The notes under the pieces: model-generated | Told to the model about the DNA's origin: nothing | The model's input: only the letters and a program-made list of their open reading frames with translations | Databases searched by the model: none | Part shown: positions 1-6,925 of the stretch, in pieces | How the letters are laid out: each line of letters begins with the position of its first letter | Numbering within the stretch: the stretch's first letter is position 1 | Position numbers and translations under genes: made by a program | Assembly (NCBI GenBank): GCA_005878995.1 | Contig: VBME01000015.1 | Location: 1 to 20,574 of the forward strand | From: Methanobacteriota archaeon | Lineage (GTDB): Archaea; Thermoplasmatota; Thermoplasmata; RBG-16-68-12 | DNA: 20,574 nt | Direction of reading: 5' to 3'

Positions 1-2132
1 GTCCCCGGGAAGGTCTCAAGATAGTGGGTATGGCATGACGACGGGCTATCCGGGGAGCAGTGATGGAGGATGACTTGCCAGGAAAGGGCCGAAGCCGGGA
101 GAGCGCCGTCCTCGGAATCGGCCCCCGAGCCCGAGAAAGCGATCGTGTCCCCCACCTTCCACGTCGTGCCGGGCACGGGCGATGCGATCGTCGCCGTGGG
201 AGGCGTATTGCCGCTGAGAGCCCACGAAACGCGCGCCACGGCCGCCTCGGTGTTCTCGAAGTACTCCACGCGGATGAGGTGGCGACCCGCCGCGAGGCCC
301 ATGTCGGCCACGTACGTCGTCGCCGGTTGCAGGATCCACGCGTCGAGGACGATCGAGTTGTCGACCCAAACGCGCATTCCATCGTCCGCCGTCATCGTGA
401 AGCGGTACGTCCCGGCGATGCCGAAATCCCAGTTCCCGGTCCACCGCACCGAAAACGTGTCCGGTTCGATGCGGGGGTCGGGGGACCCGAGGCCCCAGTC
501 GAAATCGATATTCGGATCGGTCCGATTGAATATCAGGTTCGTCAGGTCGGCATTGTCGAAGTAATCCCCGCGGAAGGCGTTGACCGGAATCGCGTCGGGC
601 GGCGGCGGAGGTGGCGTCGGACCTCCGAAGGTGACGCGGCGGATCGTGCCGCCGTTGTAATCCACGTAGAACAGATCGCCTCCGGGTCCGATCTGGAGGT
701 CGACGGGACCGGCGGCCGGCGCCACGAAGGTCATCCGGTTGTTCGGATCCGGCAAGCCGTTCGCGCCGGGGAACATCACCCAGATGCAGTTCCGGGAGTA
801 GTCCCCGAAAAAGAGGGCTCCGTTGTACTCGGCTGGGTACGAGCCCCCGCCGTAGAACGCGAGTCCCGTGATCGACGAGGAGCCCGCCGGACACGTCTCG
901 CCCGGGAGGATCGTCGCGCTGTGGTTGTACGTGTAGTACGGCGCAGCTACGGCCGCCGAACCGGCCACGTAGAGGTTCTCGCAGATGTTGAGGTTGGCGC
1001 TATCGTAGCCGGCCTGGCGGTCGTTCCCCTCGTAGCACGGCCAACCGAAGTTCTCGATCGGTACGTCGGTGGGGCTCACGAATCGATCGATCTCTTCCCA
1101 CGTGTCCCAGCCAACGTCGCCAATCCACAACTCATTCGTGCCGGGCCGAATCGTGAACCGGAACGGGTTGCGAAGGCCGTACGCCACGATCCGCTGGGCG
1201 TTCGTGTCCCCGGTCCCCGGGTTGCCGGCCGCGGCGGCTCCGGTCGCCGGATCGACCCGGAGGATCGCCCCGTCCAACGTCGTGGGATCGGAAATCGTCT
1301 GGAGGTCTTGGCTGCGAAGCGCCCCGCCTTCGGCGGTGGGGGGCGCCATCGTGCCTCCCGGGGGATCCCCGCACGGGTTCCCCACTTGGCCGTAGTCCAC
1401 GTAATTGAAGGAGGCTCCGTCGCCGCCGGAGACGTACAACATTCCATCCGGGCCGAACGCGAGGTCGCCGATCGAGTGGCTCGGGTACTGCTGGCACCAG
1501 TCCTCGATCAGCACTTGCTCGGGGCCGGTCATCACGTTGCCGGCGGCTTGGAGGCGCGACAGCCGCCCGCTCACGACGCAACCGTTCGTCGTGGGCCCCG
1601 GCGGGGTCGGGCACGGGTCCGAGCTGACCCCGGGTTTCCCCCATCGGGGAGCGGTGCCCCCGATCACGGCGTCGTGGGTGTAGAGCGCGTAGACCCACGG
1701 TTGGACCGGGAAATTAGGGTCCAACGCGAGGCCGAGGAGGCCGCGGTCCCAGAAATTGTGGGTGTTCGTCCGCAGGTCGGCGAAGATCGTCGGCGAAGTG
1801 TCGGTGAGGTTGTCGAAGACCTTGATGATCCCGCTCTTTTCGGCGACGAAGACCCGGCCGTCGGACGCGAAACGGACGGCGGTCGGCTCCGTCAAGCCGC
1901 TCAAGGCGATCGACTCCTGAAAGCCGCCGGGGAGGGTCGCGGCAGCGCGCGCGACGGTCGGGAGAGAATCGATGACGGGAACGGTCGGTAGGCCGTTCCA
2001 AGAAACGGCCGCCAGGGGGACAAGGAGCACGAGGAAGGCAAGCGTAATCCCCGCGGCGAATGGGATGAGGCCGCGGGCACGGTGCGAGAATCCGGTCTTT
2101 CCCAGCGCCGTCGCATTTAGCAACATGCCCAT
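1..2132 (-). CDS. Secreted sorbosone/aldose dehydrogenase-like beta-propeller with PA14 domain (3' end missing)
   Basis: The frame runs from ATG 2132 (or ATG 2126) to the left edge without a stop, so about 710 residues are visible and the C-terminus is missing. An N-terminal hydrophobic segment (about residues 20-45) suggests a signal peptide or anchor. Residues about 70-500 are a glucose/sorbosone dehydrogenase (GSDH, PQQ-type) propeller: motif SHSIGDLAFGPDG with His219, YGLRNPFRF with Arg321, and ELWIGDVGWDTWEEIDRF. Relatives oxidise sugars outside the cell with PQQ. His and Arg at these places match the catalytic pair of soluble glucose dehydrogenase, as judged by eye. Residues about 515-640 form a PA14 domain (TYRFTMTADDGMRVWVDNSI), usually carbohydrate-binding. 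An Ig/PKD-like segment follows (TIASPVPGTTWKVGDTIAFS). The substrate is unknown. The promoter is weak; GTTCATTCAC near 2155 is a possible box. Confidence 0.9.
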   Translation of the reverse strand, partial: MGMLLNATALGKTGFSHRARGLIPFAAGITLAFLVLLVPLAAVSWNGLPTVPVIDSLPTVARAAATLPGGFQESIALSGLTEPTAVRFASDGRVFVAEKSGIIKVFDNLTDTSPTIFADLRTNTHNFWDRGLLGLALDPNFPVQPWVYALYTHDAVIGGTAPRWGKPGVSSDPCPTPPGPTTNGCVVSGRLSRLQAAGNVMTGPEQVLIEDWCQQYPSHSIGDLAFGPDGMLYVSGGDGASFNYVDYGQVGNPCGDPPGGTMAPPTAEGGALRSQDLQTISDPTTLDGAILRVDPATGAAAAGNPGTGDTNAQRIVAYGLRNPFRFTIRPGTNELWIGDVGWDTWEEIDRFVSPTDVPIENFGWPCYEGNDRQAGYDSANLNICENLYVAGSAAVAAPYYTYNHSATILPGETCPAGSSSITGLAFYGGGSYPAEYNGALFFGDYSRNCIWVMFPGANGLPDPNNRMTFVAPAAGPVDLQIGPGGDLFYVDYNGGTIRRVTFGGPTPPPPPPDAIPVNAFRGDYFDNADLTNLIFNRTDPNIDFDWGLGSPDPRIEPDTFSVRWTGNWDFGIAGTYRFTMTADDGMRVWVDNSIVLDAWILQPATTYVADMGLAAGRHLIRVEYFENTEAAVARVSWALSGNTPPTATIASPVPGTTWKVGDTIAFSGSGADSEDGALPASALSWQVILHHCSPDSPSSCHTHYLETFPG

Positions 2133-2264
2133 CAGAAACGGTGGGCCTGTGAATGAACCCGGCGGGGCGACTGGGTTACGAACGTTTCACGTGTGTTTGC
2201 AATTGGGGCATCACACACGCGTTCGGAAGTAGCCCTTCGTGCACATTGCTGCGCACAGGCGTTG

Positions 2265-2855
2265 TCACGCGCTGATTCCGCGACCCGTGTTCGAGGAGAT
2301 CTCTCGCGACACGTGGTGGAACAGCTCGTACCCGAGTCGTGTCGCCTCGTCGAGTCGGCTCGGTGTGTCGACCTTCGCACTCATCGTGAGTTGACCGGGC
2401 CGCACGAGGATTTCGATTCCGATACTGTCGTCCTCGAGGGCCCAGCCGAGCCGGAGGCCCTCATCGGACTCGGCAAGCCCGTACCACCGCAACGGGCCAA
2501 TCCAGGTGCCCCGAAGCGCCCCGACGAGCCCTCGCAAGTCCACGTGGGCGGGCAGCGAGGTCTGGAGGATCGTGACGGTTGGTTCCGCGGGCGGGAGGGA
2601 ACTAGGACTCAGAATCCCGAGGGCGCGCCGCGAGACCCGATACCCGAGCTCCGTTCGTTCGACCAATTCGTCCTGAGCGAGACGATGCAGCGCACGGGAC
2701 AATTGCTCTGGATGGATGCCGAGCCGCCGCCGCAATCCCTGGAACGCAACCTGGGTGGACGGGTCTTGCGAGAGGAATTCGAGAACCTCGCGGTCATGGT
2801 CCCGCAAGTCGTCGAGGGATGCCCTCGCGGCCGGGTCCACGGAGGTCGGAACCAT
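2265..2855 (-). CDS. Winged-helix transcriptional regulator
   Basis: This 196-residue protein opens with a winged helix-turn-helix of MarR/ArsR style at about residues 14-75: LRDHDREVLEFLSQDP is helix 1, GIHPEQLSRALHRLAQDELV is the recognition region, and ERTELGYRVS is the wing. The remaining 120 residues (about 85-196) form a mixed alpha/beta region I do not recognise, possibly a ligand or dimerisation domain. There is no membrane segment and no metal-binding cysteine cluster. It stands alone on the minus strand between the sugar dehydrogenase (132 bp downstream) and the M29-like gene (74 bp upstream), so either neighbour could be its target; that is only a guess from position. A CCTTAAGG box at 2883-2890 sits about 31 nt upstream of the ATG and may be its promoter. 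Confidence 0.82.
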   Translation of the reverse strand: MVPTSVDPAARASLDDLRDHDREVLEFLSQDPSTQVAFQGLRRRLGIHPEQLSRALHRLAQDELVERTELGYRVSRRALGILSPSSLPPAEPTVTILQTSLPAHVDLRGLVGALRGTWIGPLRWYGLAESDEGLRLGWALEDDSIGIEILVRPGQLTMSAKVDTPSRLDEATRLGYELFHHVSREISSNTGRGISA

Positions 2856-2882
2856 GTTGTCCCCGCTCAGGGCGGCGGTTCA

Positions 2883-2890
2883 CCTTAAGG
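2883..2890 (-). promoter_or_regulatory. Putative TATA-like box of the winged-helix gene
   Basis: The octamer CCTTAAGG is centred about 31 nt upstream of the ATG at 2855. The same octamer stands about 28 nt before the Rieske-like gene (16608-16615). Position fits an archaeal TATA box with a short or absent leader, though the sequence is weak. Confidence 0.4.
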
Positions 2891-2928
2891 CTAAGGGTCC
2901 TGCGTCGCGCGGCTGAGAATGAGCTCGC

Positions 2929-4065
2929 TCACGCGGCGAGGTGGCCATGGTCCACAACGACCTTCTTGCCGATTCGGACCGTCGCGTTCGTCAAGCGGCC
3001 TTGGAAGCTGAACCCTGACGTGTTCTTCCCGCCATAGTCCGTGTTGTCGCCGATTCCGATTTCCACGGCGCCAGCAACAAGATCGTCCTGAAGGAAGCCA
3101 TACTCCACTTCCGGATTCAGGCCGACTTGCAACCAACCCAGGCGATCTTTCGCCCCCGTTGCTTTGTCGTACTGCGTCCGAATCTCGTCCGCGTTCGAGC
3201 CCGCGGTCCAAGTGGCCTTGCCCGCCTTGAATTGGAACGCGACATCCGTGACTTGAACCCCGAGGTATGGGACGGGTCGGTCGAACCGGACGACGCCTTC
3301 CGCGGACGTCTCATCGGGACACACAATCACGTAGCCCGGCGGGACCCCCGTCATGAACTCGCCATTCTCCACGTCCTGCGCGTCGACGATGCCGTCCTCG
3401 ACCAGGGCGTCGCGGCCCTTCAGTTCGCAGACGAACTGCGTACCGTTCGGGGCGGTCACCTCGACCTCCGCATCCCGTGCCAAGAGGGTCGCGAGCTTCT
3501 TTCCCTTCCGCGAGATCGGGCCGAAGTCGATCGAGCTCGCGCGGAGGACCATCTCCCGCCACGCGTCGAAATCGTACCCATACGTCTGGGCGCGTTCGCG
3601 GCTGACATATCCGAGGAGCACCCGCGCGCCTCGGAGGCCGGCTTTGCCCGCGCGGCGATACCATTCGGAATTGTACCCCGCCGCGGCCGCTGATTTCGGG
3701 AGATTCTTCCGGTATCGCGGTAGGTCCGCGGGGCCTGGGAAGAACACGTACGCGTCCGCCTTCGAAAGGGCGGCCCATTCCGGCGCGGAGACCTGCCCCA
3801 GCTTCGCGGTAGGGAGCGTCTCGACGGATCGCCAATATGTCTCCTCGTCTTCCATCAGGAACATCGGGCGGGCGCCGGCCGCGCGGAGCTGGTAGACGAC
3901 TTCCTTCGCGGCATCGAGTGTGTGATTCCAACACTCCACGATCACGTTCTCCTTCGGTTGGATGTGCAAGCTTCGGCGGATGATGTTCTTCGCGAGCGCC
4001 TCGTATTCAGACGTTGGGAGTCCCCCGGCGTCGAGAGCCGACCCGCGGATAAATAGATACGCCAT
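2929..4065 (-). CDS. M29 aminopeptidase-like protein with most metal ligands apparently lost
   Basis: The 378 residues match aminopeptidase T (family M29, COG2309) in layout: an N-terminal helix (EYEALAKNIIRRSLHI), then PKENVIVECWNHTLDAAKEVV, a middle part with EVEVTAPNGTQFVCELKGRD, and the C-terminal half that normally carries the two-metal site. Aligning by eye to M29 landmarks, LGE reads LGW (Trp311), the first His position reads Glu (GAVEIGIG, Glu335), and the His-x-Asp motif near the end reads SGFSFQGRL. Only a Glu near 236 (GEFMTGVPP) may remain. Normal M29 aminopeptidase chemistry is therefore doubtful; binding or another reaction is possible. The first 17 residues (MAYLFIRGSALDAGGLP) precede the usual family start and contain a TATA-like CTATTTATCC, but no start codon follows at the right distance, so ATG 4065 is kept. 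It is a lone minus-strand gene. Confidence 0.8.
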   Translation of the reverse strand: MAYLFIRGSALDAGGLPTSEYEALAKNIIRRSLHIQPKENVIVECWNHTLDAAKEVVYQLRAAGARPMFLMEDEETYWRSVETLPTAKLGQVSAPEWAALSKADAYVFFPGPADLPRYRKNLPKSAAAAGYNSEWYRRAGKAGLRGARVLLGYVSRERAQTYGYDFDAWREMVLRASSIDFGPISRKGKKLATLLARDAEVEVTAPNGTQFVCELKGRDALVEDGIVDAQDVENGEFMTGVPPGYVIVCPDETSAEGVVRFDRPVPYLGVQVTDVAFQFKAGKATWTAGSNADEIRTQYDKATGAKDRLGWLQVGLNPEVEYGFLQDDLVAGAVEIGIGDNTDYGGKNTSGFSFQGRLTNATVRIGKKVVVDHGHLAA

Positions 4066-4093
4066 CTCGCACGAAGCGCCTTAGCGCGGGTCA

Positions 4094-4477
4094 TTGTTGC
4101 GGTCTTCCGAGGCGGCGATCGGCGCGGAACGGCCTGAGAAACTTTCGGAACGAGAACGCGCGACGCTCCGCGCCCTCGCGGACACCCTCGTTCCGTCCCT
4201 CGCGGTGAATCCGGATCGGGTGGGCCGCCTCGGCGTTCGGGAGAACGCGGTCGGCCTGTTCTCGGCACATCCTATGGGCTCCGCGCGGGCGGGGCTCGAC
4301 CCGAGGACATCGGCCGCGGGACCAACGGGGGAATGCCATGAGGTCCGGAACCTGTGGATCGGGGACGGGAGCCTCTTGCCTACCACGCCCGGAGTAAATC
4401 CGATGATCTCGATCATGGCTCTCGCCGCGCGCACGACGGGGTTCGTCCACGAGCGGCTCGCCGCTACTCCTCGATGA
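4094..4477 (+). pseudogene. Remnant of a GMC-family FAD oxidoreductase: N- and C-terminal ends joined, core missing
   Basis: A 127-codon frame starts at TTG 4094 and ends at TGA 4477. Residues about 15-36 (LSERERATLRALADTLVPSL) look like the N-terminal helical segment found before the flavin domain in long-chain-alcohol-oxidase type GMC proteins. Residues from about 55 (LFSAHPMGSARAGLDP, then LWIGDGSLLPTTPGVNPMIS) are the C-terminal GMC signature, with the conserved His and Asn. Full proteins have several hundred residues between these parts, including the GxGxxG FAD site, which is absent here. The simplest reading is an in-frame internal deletion of a larger gene. No promoter or ribosome site is visible. 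Its last 14 bases overlap the end of the convergent VOC gene. It cannot bind FAD in the usual way and is probably non-functional. Confidence 0.78.
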
Positions 4478-4805
4478 GCCAGAACTCGTTTCCGTCGGGA
4501 TCCTTGAACATCGCGTACGTGCCCCAGTCTTCCTTCGTCGTCGGCGTCGTGAACTGGACGCCAAGCTTGCGCAACGCCTCCTCTTCCTTCTTGACGCTCT
4601 TCGAGACGAAGGAGATCCCGGAGTTCCCCGGTTCCAGGGGATAGAATCCCTCGCACAGGTGAAAGGCCATGTTCTCCTTCTTCGGGCCCACTGTGATCCA
4701 GTGGCCCTGATGGTCTCGGATTTCGAAGCCGAGCTTCTCCGTGTACCACTTGGCCGATTTCTTCGCATCGGACACGACGAGAGCGATTGTGGTGAGGCGC
4801 ATCAT
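4464..4805 (-). CDS. VOC superfamily (glyoxalase/bleomycin-resistance fold) protein
   Basis: About 113 residues form one VOC domain: IALVVSDAKKSAKWYTEKLG is the first beta-alpha-beta unit, FEIRDHQGHWITVG follows, and the second half ends with TYAMFKDPDGNEFWLIEE, the usual final metal-ligand Glu strand. Such proteins work as dimers, isomerise or cleave small molecules, or bind drugs; the substrate cannot be told from sequence. I prefer the tandem ATGs at 4805/4802 over the ATG at 4832, because the latter lies inside a TATA-like CCTTTATGG whose spacing predicts transcription start near 4808, giving a leaderless mRNA. The protein then begins MMRLTTIALVVSD, as usual for the family. The 3' end overlaps the GMC remnant by 14 bases, and the nucleotidyltransferase is transcribed divergently. 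Confidence 0.88.
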   Translation of the reverse strand: MMRLTTIALVVSDAKKSAKWYTEKLGFEIRDHQGHWITVGPKKENMAFHLCEGFYPLEPGNSGISFVSKSVKKEEEALRKLGVQFTTPTTKEDWGTYAMFKDPDGNEFWLIEE

Positions 4806-4828
4806 GGTTGCGGGGATTCGCTTGGCGT

Positions 4829-4838
4829 CCATAAAGGC
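4829..4838 (-). promoter_or_regulatory. TATA-like box between VOC and nucleotidyltransferase genes, possibly bidirectional
   Basis: Read on the minus strand this is CCTTTATGG, centred about 29 nt before ATG 4805. On the plus strand the same bases read CCATAAAGG and would place a start near 4859, ahead of the nucleotidyltransferase at 4886. It is the only AT-rich box in this divergent gap. Confidence 0.5.
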
Positions 4839-4885
4839 AGCGGACCGGCGGAAAGGCTGATGGCCCCTCGCGGAATGTGCCGGAC

Positions 4886-5614
4886 ATGGCGACCTCTCGC
4901 CGGCTCGAGCTCGCGAAGACCCTGGCGTGCGAGCTTCGTACGCGCGAGGGTCGGAACCTCGTGGCCGTCGGGGTGTATGGCTCCGCCGCTCGCGGCGAGG
5001 ACCGTGCGCACTCCGATGTCGACGTGCTCGTTGTCGTCCGACGCAAACGGGCGGCGATCCGTCACTTAGTGCGAGACGGCATCCTCATCACGATCCTGCA
5101 ACAAACGCCGCAGGAGGCGAGGGCCGAGGTCACGGGCTCCCGGGGGGACCTGAACGCCGCGCTTGGCGGCTGGCGTTCGTTGAGACCCTTGTACGATCCG
5201 TCCGGCCTCTTGCGGAAGCTCATGAAACGGGCGAGAGTCCCGACCGCGTCGCAATTCCGGGAGGCGGCGCGCCGGGCACTCATCGAGACGTACGAGGATC
5301 TCGGAAAAGTTCGGAACGCCGTCGATGTCGGAGACGAAGAGGAGGCGCGCGAGATGGCGGTCTGGTACGCCGGCGCCGCCGCGGGCGCGCTCCTCGACCT
5401 CCATCGTCACGTCCTCCGGACCGGCCGGCGTGCGTTCATCGAGATTCGCCGCTATGGCGCAGTGGGCGAGGCAATCCGACGGCTCCGGCACGAGACCCTC
5501 TCGCTGGTCGAGACCCGCCGGCTCGCGGAGGCCTCGTGGGCGGACCTGCTCGCCCTCGCTCGGCGGGGAGGCGTTCCCCTCCCGAAGTTCGCGGGGCCTC
5601 GCGGAAGTCTTTAG
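4886..5614 (+). CDS. Nucleotidyltransferase-fold protein (MNT/kanamycin-nucleotidyltransferase-like)
   Basis: The 242-residue protein has the polymerase-beta-type nucleotidyltransferase signature GVYGSAARGEDRAHSDVDVL: the GS motif, then Asp-x-Asp for two metal-binding carboxylates, followed by the strand VVVRRKRAAI. The remainder (from about residue 105) is helical and contains LIETYEDLGKVRNAVDVGDE, similar in style to the C-terminal helical domain of kanamycin nucleotidyltransferases or HEPN-like partners. The family moves NMP to small molecules, proteins or tRNA; the target here is unknown. ATG 4886 is chosen; GTG 4877 is an in-frame alternative adding three codons. The downstream membrane protein starts 75 bp later in the same reading frame, separated only by the TAG at 5612-5614, so the two are probably co-transcribed. 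Confidence 0.82.
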   Translation: MATSRRLELAKTLACELRTREGRNLVAVGVYGSAARGEDRAHSDVDVLVVVRRKRAAIRHLVRDGILITILQQTPQEARAEVTGSRGDLNAALGGWRSLRPLYDPSGLLRKLMKRARVPTASQFREAARRALIETYEDLGKVRNAVDVGDEEEAREMAVWYAGAAAGALLDLHRHVLRTGRRAFIEIRRYGAVGEAIRRLRHETLSLVETRRLAEASWADLLALARRGGVPLPKFAGPRGSL

Positions 5615-5689
5615 GCTCAAGAATCCGTTGGCGCCGGGGAGAGAGGGTCCGGCATCGGCGTCCTGCGATTCGCCTCGCTCCAGTTTGGC

Positions 5690-6160
5690 TTGGATTCGGC
5701 GGGCGCCCTCGGCTACCTCGCCGGCCTTTTCGTCTATTCAATCGCGGCCGCCATCATCCTGCCGATTCCGGTCGAGGCGTTACTCCCGTTCTACCCGGAG
5801 ATTCACCCCGCGATCAAGGCGATCGTGCTCGGCCTCGGGAAAGCCGTCGGTGCCATCGCCGTCTTCTACGTCGGGAACAAAGTGAACCCGTTCATCGAGC
5901 GGTGGATGGGCCGCCATCCGTGGGGCGCGAAGATCCTGAAGGCCATGGAGACGTTCGTCCGGCGGACCGGTTGGATCGGCCTCACGGTCCTCCTCGCGAT
6001 CCCGTTCATGAGCGATACCGCGGTGAACTACTTCTACTCCCTGCTGAACGAGGAGGGCCACGCGATCGGCCGTTGGCGATTCGTGCTCTCCAACCTGATC
6101 GGCGGAGTCGCCCGCGCGTACCTCTACATCCTGATCTGGGTACGGCTGTTCCCGGGATGA
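5690..6160 (+). CDS. Small DedA/VTT-like integral membrane protein
   Basis: The 156 residues show about four hydrophobic segments (roughly 8-28, 44-63, 92-113, 131-152). The first includes AAIILPIPVEALLPFYPEI, like the re-entrant proline- and glutamate-containing motif of the SNARE-associated/DedA (VTT) family; a conserved-looking Gly-rich GLGKAVGAIAVFYVGNKV follows. DedA proteins are flippases or transporters linked to lipid carriers and membrane homeostasis; a specific substrate cannot be assigned. The start is TTG 5690; no ATG or GTG occurs between the upstream TAG and that codon, and no clear Shine-Dalgarno precedes it, so translational coupling to the nucleotidyltransferase is possible. 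It is convergent with the CBS gene, with 11 bp between stops. Confidence 0.72.
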   Translation: MDSAGALGYLAGLFVYSIAAAIILPIPVEALLPFYPEIHPAIKAIVLGLGKAVGAIAVFYVGNKVNPFIERWMGRHPWGAKILKAMETFVRRTGWIGLTVLLAIPFMSDTAVNYFYSLLNEEGHAIGRWRFVLSNLIGGVARAYLYILIWVRLFPG

Positions 6161-6171
6161 CGCGGGTCGAG

Positions 6172-6585
6172 TCACTTCGGCGCGATGCCGCGCTTCGACG
6201 CGCGGGCGAACGTCTCCAAGAATCCCCACGTCAGATCGCTCGCGGTGATGATGCCTTCCACGTTGTCCAAGCGCGTCACGACGACCCACCGCGTGTTCCG
6301 CTCCAGCATCACGCGGGCCGCGGCGCGCAACGTGGTGAGGGGGCTGACCGTCGCGACCGGCGAGGTCATGATCTCCCGGACCAAGACCTTCCCGGGATCC
6401 TTGCCTTTCGAGGTGACCTCCCACAGGATGTCGCGGTCCGTGACGAGACCGATCGGTCGACCGTGCTCGACGACGACGAGCCCGCCGATCTTCTTCGCGG
6501 CCATCCGTTTCGCGGCATCGAGGATCGTCCGGTCCGGGTCGATGACGATCACGCTGCGCGTCATGACATCCCGGACAAAGACCAT
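6172..6585 (-). CDS. Tandem CBS-domain protein
   Basis: The 137-residue protein consists of two CBS domains and little else: residues about 1-60 (VRDVMTRSVIVIDPDRTILD, then GLVVVEHGRPIGLVTDRDIL) and about 68-127 (VREIMTSPVATVSPLTTLRA, then WVVVTRLDNVEGIITASDLT). Both halves carry the typical xGxxTxxD nucleotide-contact ending (GLVTDRD, GIITASD). Stand-alone CBS pairs usually sense AMP/ATP or S-adenosyl ligands and act on a partner; no partner is evident nearby. The short tail (ETFARASKRGIAPK) is basic. The start at ATG 6585 is directly before the first CBS strand. A weak AT-rich element (CCATTTTGATG, near 6622) is the only candidate promoter. Confidence 0.92.
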   Translation of the reverse strand: MVFVRDVMTRSVIVIDPDRTILDAAKRMAAKKIGGLVVVEHGRPIGLVTDRDILWEVTSKGKDPGKVLVREIMTSPVATVSPLTTLRAAARVMLERNTRWVVVTRLDNVEGIITASDLTWGFLETFARASKRGIAPK

Positions 6586-6660
6586 CGCGTGACCGGGGGA
6601 GGATAGCGTGTCACTGCATCAAAATGGCCGTCCCACGCAAGGCGGCGTTGGGCACGCATT

Positions 6661-6682
6661 CTTATATTCCATGAAATATTCC
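6661..6682 (+). promoter_or_regulatory. AT-rich promoter with a repeated ATATTCC in front of the DUF1059 gene
   Basis: ATATTCC occurs at 6664-6670 and again at 6676-6682, twelve bases apart, within the most AT-rich stretch of the window. Either copy could act as TATA box, giving predicted starts near 6691 or 6704. Confidence 0.55.
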
Positions 6683-6704
6683 TAACAATCCTGCTTGTGG
6701 GCGG

Positions 6705-6710
6705 GGAGGT
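6705..6710 (+). promoter_or_regulatory. Shine-Dalgarno site that decides the DUF1059 start
   Basis: GGAGGT lies 9 nt before ATG 6720 but only 3 nt before the in-frame TTG 6714, so ATG 6720 is preferred. This is one of the few leadered genes in the window. Confidence 0.7.
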
Positions 6711-6719
6711 TGGTTGTCA

Positions 6720-6899
6720 ATGCCGGGAGAGATGATGGGCGCCAAGATGGTCCAGTGCGACTGCGGCTTCATGGTCCAGAGCCACAACGAGAACGAGATC
6801 GTCAAGATGGCCCAGATGCATGTGAAGGACACGCATAAGCAGGACTTGTCAATGCGCGACGCGCGGGCCATGATGAAACCCGCCATGATGATGCGGTAG
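6720..6899 (+). CDS. DUF1059 small protein
   Basis: A 59-residue protein: after a short Met-rich start comes MVQCDCGFMVQSHNENEIVK and then MAQMHVKDTHKQDLS, the layout of DUF1059 proteins (a Cys pair near the N-terminus, an acidic helix of EENE type, then the H-x3-x-H helix). The function of DUF1059 is unknown; two cysteines and two histidines could hold a metal. The C-terminal tail is unusually rich in methionine (ARAMMKPAMMMR), which may be worth attention for metal or redox chemistry. It has its own promoter and a good ribosome-binding site, so it is probably well expressed. It converges on the topoisomerase gene with 26 bp between the stops. Confidence 0.85.
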   Translation: MPGEMMGAKMVQCDCGFMVQSHNENEIVKMAQMHVKDTHKQDLSMRDARAMMKPAMMMR

Positions 6900-6925
6900 A
6901 CGCGCCCCGATCTGTCTCCTGCGCG

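Noticed and set aside
60..1991. Long plus-strand open frame of about 640 codons
   Set aside because: It is the antisense shadow of the sorbosone dehydrogenase gene; it is Arg-rich, has no domain motif, and the minus-strand frame shows clear GSDH and PA14 motifs.
5612..6160. Read-through of TAG as pyrrolysine, joining nucleotidyltransferase and membrane protein
   Set aside because: Both proteins look complete on their own, the 25 linking codons show no domain, and no pyl gene is in the window.
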